Shown here piece after piece: positions 55,001 to 63,253 of a stretch of 64,000 bases of DNA. Under the pieces are notes generated by a model. It was given only the letters and a program-made list of their open reading frames with translations, was not told the DNA's origin and did no database searches. The stretch's first letter is position 1, and each line of letters opens with the position of its first letter. A program made the position numbers and the translations under genes. This DNA comes from Psychrobacter sp. M13. GTDB lineage: Bacteria; Pseudomonadota; Gammaproteobacteria; Pseudomonadales; Moraxellaceae. Location of the stretch: positions 2,542,001-2,606,000 of the forward strand of contig NZ_CP132194.1 in NCBI RefSeq assembly GCF_030718935.1, given 5' to 3'.

Positions 55001-56689
55001 TTATAATGATTGTAAAAATGCGTTTAGCTCAGCACGGCCTTGCTCATCTAACTGGAGTACCTTTTGCTGCTGGGCTTTTGCCTCACCGCCATGCCATAGT
55101 ACTGCTTCTATAAGTGTACGAGCACGACCATCATGCAAAAATGTTGCTTGTGAATCGACGGTCTGCGCCAGCCCTATACCCCATAACGCTGGAGTGCGCC
55201 ATTCATAAGAGTTGGCCAAGAATTCAACTTGTGCGTCTTTTGACGGCAATTTACCAGCGATAGTCCGATCGGCTAGATCATCACCCATATCGTGCAACAA
55301 TAAATCGGTATAAGGATAAATCACTTGTCCATGCTGCTCAAGATGATCATCGTCGGTTTTTGGCAACTGATAGCGTGGTGTATGACAGCTTTGACAGCCC
55401 ATATCATAAAAGTGCTTTTTGCCAGCAAGCACCTGCTCACTATCAGCATCGCGGCGGTTCGGAACGGCTAAGTTACGGGTATAAAACTCAACGAACTTGA
55501 CCACTTCATCGCTGACTTCAACAGGCGGCTTACCATTGCCTTGTTCATCAGCGCCTGTAGTTGCGTTTAGACAAGCCGTTTGCAACGGCGTACAAGATTC
55601 GATCGGTCGAATATTGGATGTTAGTCCCATATCTTCATTAAAAGCGCTTTGATTTTGCGTGACGAGCTTAGTTTGCCCTGCTTTCCAGCCAAAACGCCCT
55701 AATGATGTCTTGCCCGTTTGTGGGTCAAGCACCCAGTTAAATTTGCCACTAATAGCCGTGGTGTCTTTACTAGCGCTGTTATCGACACTGACCGCTTGCT
55801 TCTTAATATCCGCATCAGGTATCTGATCGAGTAAACCTAGCCCAATCATCGGCAGCGCAATGCGTGGTGAGACCATTAGCTCATCATCAAACGCGCCATA
55901 ACCTGGATCAGTCAGTGTAAAAGTAGGCGCGCGTAAAGTCTCGATATGACCATCAGCAAAAGTAACGGGCTTGTCCGTCCACTGTACCGAGATACGCGCC
56001 TCAGCGGGCACACCTTGAATGCCGCGATCTTGCAGCTGACCGCCATACATAGGATGCACGACTTTTTCTATCATCGACTGTGCAAGTTGTTTCCGCTCTT
56101 CATCAGTACTTGCAGGCATCGCCAAACGTATCAGTAAACTGTCCGCATCGTCGCTACTAGTCATTGGTGCATGACCACGCCCATCTTTGATATGGCAGGA
56201 CTGGCAAGCGGCAACATTGAACAATGCGCCAAGACCATCACGGCTATCGGTACTGGCAGGCGCGATCACCCAAGGTTGTTTAAAAAAGGCATTACCAACA
56301 AAAAAGTCACCTTTGCGTAAAGCCGTCAGGTTCGATGAAGGCTTAGAGTAACTCTCAGCGCTAGTAATAGTTACGCCTGTATCGCCACCTTGCTTGATCT
56401 CTTGCGGATCAAAAGTCGCCAGATGCTGCATCGATACGCCCGCTAAGCTTTCAACGGTTTGTGCGCGCTCAGTGGTGACAGATGAGTTATCAGCAACATG
56501 ACTAGGTTGGCAAGCACTAATCGCGAGCGCGAATGATAGGGTTAAAGAGAGTTTGGTAGTCTGTGTAAAAAACGGCTTTGAGGTATTTGTTTGACGATGG
56601 TTAGATAAGAGTTGGGACTTATAATAGCTAAAATCTTGCTTGGTAGACTTGTGAATAAAAACTGATGGTAGCGCTTTTATTATATTCAT
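55001..56689 (-). CDS. Di-heme oxidoreductase-like lipoprotein (DUF1111)
   Basis: 562 residues. Two c-type heme sites are present: CQSCH at 162-166 and CQSCH at 432-436. The DUF1111 elements RKGDFFVGNAFFKQPWVIAPA, DGLGALFNVAACQSCH, RISVQW and EWRTPALWGIGLAQTV..HDGRARTLIEAVLWHGGEA appear in order. The lipobox (AISAC, Cys60) is preceded by an unusually long N-region of about 45 residues. An AGG-type ribosome site supports the upstream ATG, and no nearer start is evident. It sits between two imelysins and may transfer electrons in iron uptake. Confidence 0.87.
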   Translation of the reverse strand: MNIIKALPSVFIHKSTKQDFSYYKSQLLSNHRQTNTSKPFFTQTTKLSLTLSFALAISACQPSHVADNSSVTTERAQTVESLAGVSMQHLATFDPQEIKQGGDTGVTITSAESYSKPSSNLTALRKGDFFVGNAFFKQPWVIAPASTDSRDGLGALFNVAACQSCHIKDGRGHAPMTSSDDADSLLIRLAMPASTDEERKQLAQSMIEKVVHPMYGGQLQDRGIQGVPAEARISVQWTDKPVTFADGHIETLRAPTFTLTDPGYGAFDDELMVSPRIALPMIGLGLLDQIPDADIKKQAVSVDNSASKDTTAISGKFNWVLDPQTGKTSLGRFGWKAGQTKLVTQNQSAFNEDMGLTSNIRPIESCTPLQTACLNATTGADEQGNGKPPVEVSDEVVKFVEFYTRNLAVPNRRDADSEQVLAGKKHFYDMGCQSCHTPRYQLPKTDDDHLEQHGQVIYPYTDLLLHDMGDDLADRTIAGKLPSKDAQVEFLANSYEWRTPALWGIGLAQTVDSQATFLHDGRARTLIEAVLWHGGEAKAQQQKVLQLDEQGRAELNAFLQSL

Positions 56690-56914
56690 ATCTATAACCT
56701 GAGCCCAAATATAGAGCTATTAAAACGTAAACCAAAACACGCTGCTAATCACCATCAGCAACGTGTTTATTATACTTAAATAAATGGATTATGAAAACCA
56801 TTCTCATTAACTAATAACGACTCGCTAGGCACGTCAGCTAATGAGCGACACAGTCGTAATACTACGAGCTTACAGTGCCAATCCATTATTATAAGCTTAA
56901 ATATAAACTTAGAA

Positions 56915-58354
56915 CTATGAACCTGCATCAGCATCTAAATTATCGATACCAATAGCGCTAGCTGCGGTTTCGATACCAGATGTCAGCTCTTGCAGACTAT
57001 TAATACCGTTCTCAATCCAGCCTCGACGCTTGTTTTGCTCTTCAGATGAGATATTATATTTGCTAGCTTGAGATACAGTAGCGATCATTTGATCGACTTT
57101 GATACCTTGATTTTCACCTTTATCGACAATGACGTTAAAAGCATTATCTACTCGCTCAAAGTCAGCTGTTAGTTTATCCGCAGCGTCTTTGTGCTCAGTG
57201 TCTATTAGATATTGCTTGATGCCGTAACCACCAATCGACTTGCCAGCGACGGTTTTATAATTACCATTAAAAATATTTTGGATGCCGCGTGCATTATTAG
57301 CGTAGCTTAAATGGGTCAAATCACTAAAGCAATCGTGTTCATCTTCAGTTGATCCTGTGACAAAGGCCACTTGCATACGCTGAGAGGCCAGCTCACCTAA
57401 AGCTAAACTGCCCATTTGATACATAACCTGACGTACAGCATTGCCATCTCTACGCGCAATCATATCGCTACGCAAAGTATCGACACTCTCAGGCTGCCAC
57501 TCGGCCTCCATTGCGGTTAGATCATCGACTAGTAGCTGAGTCGCAGCTTTTATATATTGGCCACGGCGCTCGCAAATGCTAGCGTCAGTATTAGTAGTAT
57601 CACCGCTAGTACATTGACCATCAGCGGTTAGATAATCACTAACAGGGCGAATACCCGCTCCTTCGCCAACGCCATTAATGTCCTGACCCCATAATAAAAA
57701 CTCTATCGCATGATAGCCCGTAGTGACATTCGCTTCACTACCACCTATCTCATTCATCTCAATTAATAATTCAGGGGTGATCTTACTGGTATCTTGCTTT
57801 AAGCTACCGACACTAAGGCTATCACTATTAATGATATTGTCCTGGCTATTATACTCCCCTTCATAGCTATCACTTACATAGTCGATCAGCGCCTCATCAA
57901 GTGGCCACGCATTAACTTGACCTTCCCACGCATCGATACTATTTAGCGCACGCTTATCATTGGCTACGACAAAACCTTCATCAAAACGGAAAACTTCAGT
58001 TTGTGAATAAGGCAGACGTGCCGCCTTATAGGCCGCTTTTGCTGCTTCTAGATTAGCTTCGTTTGGTGTATCTACATAAGTATTGACTGCCGTTTGCAAT
58101 AGCTTCGCGGTATCAAGAGAATCCTTATAAGCATGATGAGCCATATCTGCATAGCTGATCAATAACCTATCGATATTCGCCTGCTCAGCATTCGGTGTTG
58201 GTGCTGCACTCTCTATAGTCGTCTCAGCTGCTGTAGTATCCTCTGTCTGCTTAGTACAACCTGCTAATAATAGTGTACCAGCAAGCGCGGCTGCCAAAGC
58301 ACTCGGGATAAGCTTGCTCTTAGTTGCGATATTAGTTACGGTAGAAATTGTCAT
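56915..58354 (-). CDS. Imelysin-family (IcmP/IrpA-like) lipoprotein, first gene of iron operon
   Basis: 479 residues from MTISTVTN, which has GAGG upstream. The lipobox is LLAGC. The imelysin core includes ADMAHHAYKDSLDTAKLLQTAV, RLPYSQTEVFRFDEGF, and TTGYHAIEFLLWGQD, which is the conserved GxHxxE motif proposed to bind metal. Later QMGSLALGELASQRMQVAF and the cysteine pair around EHDCFSDLTHL are typical. Its position as first gene behind a Fur box matches icmP-type loci. It probably handles iron at the outer membrane. Confidence 0.9.
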   Translation of the reverse strand: MTISTVTNIATKSKLIPSALAAALAGTLLLAGCTKQTEDTTAAETTIESAAPTPNAEQANIDRLLISYADMAHHAYKDSLDTAKLLQTAVNTYVDTPNEANLEAAKAAYKAARLPYSQTEVFRFDEGFVVANDKRALNSIDAWEGQVNAWPLDEALIDYVSDSYEGEYNSQDNIINSDSLSVGSLKQDTSKITPELLIEMNEIGGSEANVTTGYHAIEFLLWGQDINGVGEGAGIRPVSDYLTADGQCTSGDTTNTDASICERRGQYIKAATQLLVDDLTAMEAEWQPESVDTLRSDMIARRDGNAVRQVMYQMGSLALGELASQRMQVAFVTGSTEDEHDCFSDLTHLSYANNARGIQNIFNGNYKTVAGKSIGGYGIKQYLIDTEHKDAADKLTADFERVDNAFNVIVDKGENQGIKVDQMIATVSQASKYNISSEEQNKRRGWIENGINSLQELTSGIETAASAIGIDNLDADAGS

Positions 58355-58426
58355 ATATAGCCTCAAAAGCATTGATAGGTCTCAATGTCACAACATTCAT
58401 TAAATCTCAGTGCTGTGAATTATAAT

Positions 58427-58445
58427 GATATTGATAACGATTATC
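58427..58445 (-). promoter_or_regulatory. Fur box upstream of the imelysin operon
   Basis: GATATTGATAACGATTATC matches the 19-bp Fur consensus GATAATGATAATCATTATC at 16 positions by my count. It lies 73 bp before the imelysin start. A second inverted repeat, TTAATGATT / AATCATTAA (58455-58484), stands just upstream and may be another site. Iron-dependent repression of the four-gene operon is expected. Confidence 0.75.
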
Positions 58446-58509
58446 AACTATATATTAATGATTGATAATACTGCTAATCATTAACATATAAAATTCTCAT
58501 AAAAAAAGG

Positions 58510-58549
58510 ACAAAAAAAAGACCAATATTAAGTTGGCCTCTTTTTATCT
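58510..58549 (-). terminator. Terminator after the OmpA-family gene
   Basis: On the minus strand AAAGAGGCCAA pairs with TTGGTCTTT (small bulge) and runs into eight T, 30-60 bp after the stop. Confidence 0.65.
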
Positions 58550-58577
58550 AAATAAGCTATGTTAAAATTATTCTAAA

Positions 58578-59231
58578 TTAGTTTACGCTACTTGGTGCAT
58601 TGATAGTCAATTCAACACGACGGTTTTGTTGACGGCCATATTCGCTATCGTTACTAGCAACTGGACGTGACTCGCCATAAGCAACGACATTGATACGATT
58701 AGCTGGAACACCATTAGCCGTTAGATAATTCGCGACTGCATAAGCACGATCACGTGATAGACCTTGGTTATATGACGCAGCACCTTTACTATCGGTATGA
58801 CCTGCGATAGTGACTGTATTTTGATTATACTGATTCATAGTCTGCGCAAGCTTACTAAGCGTTGGTCTAAATGATGCATTAAGAGTCGCATCATCGAATG
58901 AAAAAGTAATGTTGCCTGGCATAACTAAGTCAATGTTACCATTAGCATTTGGTGTAACCGTAACACCTGTACCTGCCATTTGCTGCTCAAGCTGCTTGGC
59001 TTGACGCTCCATATACAGACCAACACCAGCACCTAATGCAGCACCAATTGCCGCATCACGGCCAGTTTTGTCACCACCAGTCGCTTTAGATATTACAGCG
59101 CCGCCAGCTGCACCCGCTAGAGTACCTAATGCTGTTTTGTTTAAGCGCTGCTGTCCTGTATTAGGATCAGTAGTACAACCGCTCAAAGCTAAACCTGATG
59201 CTACTGCTACAACCATAAGTTGATTACGCAT
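58578..59231 (-). CDS. OmpA-family lipoprotein (YiaD-like)
   Basis: 217 residues. Lipobox ALSGC, then a glycine-zipper-like segment (GTLAGAAGGAVISKATGGD..AAIGAALGAGVGLYMERQ), then an OmpA C-terminal peptidoglycan-binding domain with TVTIAGHTDSKGAASYNQGLSRDRAYAVANYL and QNRRVELTI. The layout matches E. coli YiaD. It likely links outer membrane and peptidoglycan. AAGAGGAAA precedes the ATG, and an unusual hairpin lies in the leader. Confidence 0.9.
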   Translation of the reverse strand: MRNQLMVVAVASGLALSGCTTDPNTGQQRLNKTALGTLAGAAGGAVISKATGGDKTGRDAAIGAALGAGVGLYMERQAKQLEQQMAGTGVTVTPNANGNIDLVMPGNITFSFDDATLNASFRPTLSKLAQTMNQYNQNTVTIAGHTDSKGAASYNQGLSRDRAYAVANYLTANGVPANRINVVAYGESRPVASNDSEYGRQQNRRVELTINAPSSVN

Positions 59232-59298
59232 AATTTTTCCTCTTAATTTTGAAGTGAACTTTATAAATTTTGATGACTCTATACTACTTGTTATTAGT

Positions 59299-59340
59299 TA
59301 CCACTTGTTATTAACAACTGTATATTAATAACAGGTGGTA
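59299..59340. repeat. Large inverted repeat in the OmpA-family gene leader
   Basis: TACCACTTGTTATTAA (59299-59314) faces TTAATAACAGGTGGTA (59325-59340), a 16-bp stem with one mismatch and a 10-base loop. A direct copy of ACTTGTTATTA also lies 17 bp earlier (59286-59296). The hairpin ends 67 bp before the OmpA-family start, so it would lie in its 5' leader or promoter. There are no T runs to suggest a terminator. Confidence 0.6.
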
Positions 59341-59702
59341 GCGACTAGAGCTACTGCTAATATGCTTTATATCCGTCATTATTATGGCAAGCTCAATCTA
59401 ACTATGTGTAATATTTTGTCATAACTCTGTATATAGCGTATACGATATCCTACTAATACCAAGTAAACCATGTATTAATAAAAAAATGTTTGCTAATAAT
59501 AAGCTATATTAGTAAATAGTCTGTGCCAGTATAAGTTACGTTTATAAGCTAACTATGCTTTTTATTTCTGCTAAAATCACTTTAGTAATTTATAGCTTGA
59601 ATAATATTGATAGCATTAATAGCTTATAGCGTTTTATACAGAGATTAATTTTTATCTCAAAAATACTTTGAATAAACTGACTTCGTCATACAAGGATTTT
59701 AT
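59341..59702. other. Rest of the divergent OmpA/acyltransferase gap
   Basis: 362 bp, AT-rich, holding the promoter of the acyltransferase gene and possibly of the OmpA-family gene. No gene or further repeat can be supported. Confidence 0.35.
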
Positions 59703-60656
59703 ATGAGTTTGGCTTCCACTATTCAAAAGCTGCATAAACGAGCGCCTAAACTTGGCAAGGCCGCCTCCTTAGTGACAGCAGCAACCGTCATTACGGGTAG
59801 TAGTTTTAGAGCGGGCCTTCCGATATGGGTTATGGGCGCAGCCAAAGTCATTACTGGCTCGCAAACCGCTGACGATCAAGTTATCAAAGTAACCAATCGT
59901 TGGATCGCTACGAACAATACCATGATAGATGACATGTTATTAGATAAAGACTGGCGGATCAATTTGCCCGATGATGTTCATCCCGATGGCAAATATCTAT
60001 TAATCAGTAATCATCAATCTTGGGTAGATACTAGTATCGTGCAGTATATCAGTGCAAAGCGCTTGCCTTTAACACGGTTTTTTACCAAGTTTGAGCTGAT
60101 TTACATTCCCGTCGTTGGGCAAGCCTTTTACTTTTTAGACTTTCCTATGATGCGTCGACACTCAAAAGAACAGGTCGCCAAAAACCCTGCCTTAAAGGGC
60201 AAAGATATTATCGAGGCCAAACGTGCCTGTGCGCTATTAAAGAACAAGCCCTTTACTCTGCTTAACTATTTGGAAGGGACCCGCTTTACCCCTCTTAAGC
60301 ATGATAAACAAAAGTCGCCCTACACCCATTTATTGAACCCACGCGCTGGCGGCTTGGCATTGGCGATCAACGCTTTGGGTTCAGAGATTGATGGTATTTT
60401 GGATATGACTATTGTCTATCCTGATGGCATACCGACTTATAGTGATTTGTGGAAAGGTAACATCAAGCGCTTAGGCGTAGATGTGCGCCATATTGAGATG
60501 CCAAAAGACTTATTTACTAGTATCGAAGAAGGTAGCTTTGAGCATGATGATACTATCAAAGAAGAGTTGTTTGATTGGTTAGCTGGCATTTGGCAGCAAA
60601 AGGATCAGCTCATCAGCACTATGCGTGCTGAATTTGAACCGTTACCCAAAGCATAG
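59703..60656 (+). CDS. PlsC-type acyltransferase (YihG-like)
   Basis: 317 residues. Block I is LLISNHQSWVDTSIVQYI, the HX4D catalytic motif. TRFFTKFELIYIPVVGQAFYFLDFPMMRR follows, and block III is FTLLNYLEGTRFT. An N-terminal hydrophobic segment anchors it to the inner membrane. The closest known relatives are E. coli YihG and YcgG-type lysophospholipid acyltransferases, which act on 1-acyl-glycerol-3-phosphate with unusual acyl choice. CAAGGAT precedes the ATG. Confidence 0.88.
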   Translation: MSLASTIQKLHKRAPKLGKAASLVTAATVITGSSFRAGLPIWVMGAAKVITGSQTADDQVIKVTNRWIATNNTMIDDMLLDKDWRINLPDDVHPDGKYLLISNHQSWVDTSIVQYISAKRLPLTRFFTKFELIYIPVVGQAFYFLDFPMMRRHSKEQVAKNPALKGKDIIEAKRACALLKNKPFTLLNYLEGTRFTPLKHDKQKSPYTHLLNPRAGGLALAINALGSEIDGILDMTIVYPDGIPTYSDLWKGNIKRLGVDVRHIEMPKDLFTSIEEGSFEHDDTIKEELFDWLAGIWQQKDQLISTMRAEFEPLPKA

Positions 60657-60661
60657 TTCTC

Positions 60662-60686
60662 TAGGGCGTTTTCAACACGCCCTAGC
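60662..60686. repeat. Palindrome CTAGGGCGT..ACACGCCCTAG, likely relic of the MITE family
   Basis: CTAGGGCGT and ACGCCCTAG flank TTTCAAC in a compact palindrome 5 bp after the acyltransferase stop. TTCAACACGCCC is identical to the end of the 264-bp element at 5136-5399, and both are flanked by TA. It could be the two ends of such an element with the interior lost. It may now act as a hairpin terminator. Confidence 0.5.
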
Positions 60687-60833
60687 GTCCAAATCAAGCT
60701 ATGTTTGAGCGTTTTCATCACGAATTACGCTATCAGCGCTAGCATATCTGCTTTTGTAACGTTATTATTGCAGCAAAGTTATCTGTTCATAGGATGACGC
60801 TACTGCAATAGTAAGCTTTAATTAATAAAAGGT

Positions 60834-61976
60834 ATGACTGTGCCCGCCTCTTCTAACGCCTCTTTAATAGATGCAAAGCTTGCGTCTAATGCTTCTATAT
60901 CAAATGCCTCTACGCAGTCAGCCGATTCACCAGCTACTGGTCCATCCAATGCGGGTCTAAGTCCCCAGCGCCCTAATAAACCAAGACCGAGCCGCCTTAA
61001 GCTCACTTATGATATTGTTATGCTCATCGCTATTAGTATTGATCTGCTCTTGATCAGTATTGATGCTATATTGATGAGCAACTTTAGTAGTGAAGTGACT
61101 CGCTGGCTTACGCTTAGCAATACTTTGAGCTGGTATCAAGATACTTTGCATATACCTCTGCGTACCGCTGGCGGGTTTTTTACTATATTTTTGATCTTGG
61201 AGCTCTTACTACGCTGGGCTATTGCTATAAAGGATCAAATCTATTATCGTTGGTTTTTCTTCCCCTTTATTCATTGGTATGAAGTATTGGGCTGCTTTCC
61301 GCAGCTACGGGCGCTACGTCTGTTTCGGGCAGTAGTGATAGGTCGACGGCTACATCAGCTGGGCTATCAAGTATTGCCGCAGCCATGGATCAATCGCATA
61401 AAGTTTTATATTAATATTCTACTAGAAGAGCTGTCCGATCGTGTCATTTTGACGACTATTCATAACTATAAAGAGCAGCTAACCGACTCAGCAATGCAAA
61501 AATCGCTGATTCAAAAGCTAGTCGATCGTAATCGCGATGATATGGAAGCGGTATTACTATCACTGTTGCAGACAGAACTGGCGCCGCAGCTGCAAAAGCT
61601 ATCTGGCAAATCAGCTGGTGGTGCTTTGATTGCCAATGAGGTTGGCCTGGCGATTGAAGATGGCATAGCCAATACTCCTGAGCTACACCGATTGCTAAGG
61701 CTCATCCCTATTGCTGGCAGCTTGATCGAATCGCAACTACAACAAATCGGTCATAGCGTCGGTGAGAACGTCGTCTACTCGCTAAATGAGCGCTTACTAG
61801 ATCCTGAGCTTATCGATACCCTACTCAAGACTGTAGCCCATAGCATCGCTTATATGGACATTAACAATACTGAGCTTGATACCTTAATCGCTAGTATTAT
61901 TGCCGATAGCTTGACCGAATTTGAAGCGCAAATAAAAGTACAGCAATGGAAGCATCATGATATGTTGAGATTTTAA
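60834..61976 (+). CDS. Membrane protein resembling a voltage-sensor domain without pore
   Basis: 380 residues; family not recognised. After about 50 disordered Ser/Ala/Pro residues come four hydrophobic segments: 58-81, 112-130 (with Glu123 and Arg127), 139-153 and about 155-172. The last reads PQLRALRLFRAVVIGRRL, with Arg at 159, 162, 165, 171 and 172, the RxxRxxR spacing of an S4 helix. No pore helix or selectivity filter follows. The remaining 200 residues are a soluble helical domain (LLEELSDRVILTTIHNYKEQL, MQKSLIQKLVDRNRDDMEAVLLSLL). The ribosome site is weak. It lies upstream of minC with a 77-bp gap. Confidence 0.65.
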   Translation: MTVPASSNASLIDAKLASNASISNASTQSADSPATGPSNAGLSPQRPNKPRPSRLKLTYDIVMLIAISIDLLLISIDAILMSNFSSEVTRWLTLSNTLSWYQDTLHIPLRTAGGFFTIFLILELLLRWAIAIKDQIYYRWFFFPFIHWYEVLGCFPQLRALRLFRAVVIGRRLHQLGYQVLPQPWINRIKFYINILLEELSDRVILTTIHNYKEQLTDSAMQKSLIQKLVDRNRDDMEAVLLSLLQTELAPQLQKLSGKSAGGALIANEVGLAIEDGIANTPELHRLLRLIPIAGSLIESQLQQIGHSVGENVVYSLNERLLDPELIDTLLKTVAHSIAYMDINNTELDTLIASIIADSLTEFEAQIKVQQWKHHDMLRF

Positions 61977-62053
61977 TACTCTATACCCTACCCTTTGATG
62001 ACAAGATAAATAAAGCAACTCTAGCATTACCCGTATTTTTAAGGATTACTACC

Positions 62054-62902
62054 ATGACAAATTCGGCAACAAATGATCAATCACCACCTGCCATGGCTTT
62101 TTTTGGCAAGATGCTGACCTTTTCGCGCATACAGTTAATCACTAATGATCTTCATGCTATCGATGCTCAGCTGGCCACTATGCTCAGTAATAAGACCAGC
62201 AATATGCCAGTGATTATCGATAGCGATATTGAGCAAGATCTGCCCGCCCTAACAGAGCTCTTGTGGTCTTGGGGTCTACAGCCTATCGGCGTAGTAAAAG
62301 GCTTATTAGAAGATCAAGCTCGCATCCAACGCTTGGCTATCTTTCCAGGTGATGGCAAACGTATTGAGCGCATCATATCTACTCAAAAGTCAGCAGTACA
62401 ATTACAAAGTAATACGGCTAATTCTAAAGAGGCTCACAGCTCTGATAACGATAACAGTATCAGTGCTAACAACAGTGCTAATATTCAGGCAGGTGCAAAC
62501 GAAGATTCAAACGCTAGTCCTGCTATAGCTACTTCTTCTGAAACTATAATCAGTACTGAGCAAATCACCAGCCTTATCTATGATCAAATGCTGCGCTCTG
62601 GTCAAAGTCTCAATCATGTCGGTGGCGATTTAATACTAACCAATAGTATTAATAGTGGCGCTGAGGCCATTACCGATAATAGTCTACACGTCTATGGTCG
62701 CGCACAGGGGCGACTAGTAGCAGGCGCTACGGGTGATAAAGACGCACGTATATTTTGCCAAGTTTTTAACCCTTCACTAGTATCAGTCGCAGGTACTTAC
62801 TGTCTGCGTGATAATTTACCCGAAGGCATTATCGATAAAGCCGTACAAGTACGCTTTATTGAAGGTGAAGGCTTAGTGTTTAAAGTTATGGAAGATGTGT
62901 AG
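62054..62902 (+). CDS. minC: Septum site-determining protein MinC
   Basis: MinC inhibits FtsZ assembly away from mid-cell when recruited by MinD. 282 residues. The N-terminal domain (MAFFGKMLTFSRIQLIT to about 125) is followed by an Asn/Ser/Ala-rich linker of about 45 residues, longer than usual. The C-terminal beta-helix has GGDLILTNSINSGAEAITDNSLHVYGRAQGRLVAGATGDKDARIFCQ and FNPSLVSVAGTYCLRDNLP. AAGGATTACTACC precedes the ATG. Confidence 0.95.
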   Translation: MTNSATNDQSPPAMAFFGKMLTFSRIQLITNDLHAIDAQLATMLSNKTSNMPVIIDSDIEQDLPALTELLWSWGLQPIGVVKGLLEDQARIQRLAIFPGDGKRIERIISTQKSAVQLQSNTANSKEAHSSDNDNSISANNSANIQAGANEDSNASPAIATSSETIISTEQITSLIYDQMLRSGQSLNHVGGDLILTNSINSGAEAITDNSLHVYGRAQGRLVAGATGDKDARIFCQVFNPSLVSVAGTYCLRDNLPEGIIDKAVQVRFIEGEGLVFKVMEDV

Positions 62903-63253
62903 CTGATTAATGGCTCTATTATTTATCAGTCTTATTGCTAATATTTATATTTATGCCTTGCTTAATGTTGAAGTAAGTTTAATCAACAAGACTATGCTAC
63001 TATAATTTATTAATTGGTCCATCATATACACTCTCGGTAGTAGGTTGTACCAAAAAGTATTGCTCAATAACGTATTCGTTCTGATTGCTGATGTTTGTTA
63101 ATGACTGGCTATAAATTTATAGATATATATGCTAGGCTTACGCTCGCAGACAACAAATGTACTGATAGGTATTGTTAGTAGATTCATCAGTTTACAGATA
63201 CTTATGTTGTTTTATTTAATAAAAATCTCATTGATTGATAGGAGTGTGCCATT
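62903..63253. other. minC-minD gap
   Basis: 351 bp between minC and minD, where most gammaproteobacteria have a few bases. It is AT-rich, and I see no gene, terminator with T tail or clear repeat. It presumably contains a separate minD promoter. Confidence 0.4.
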
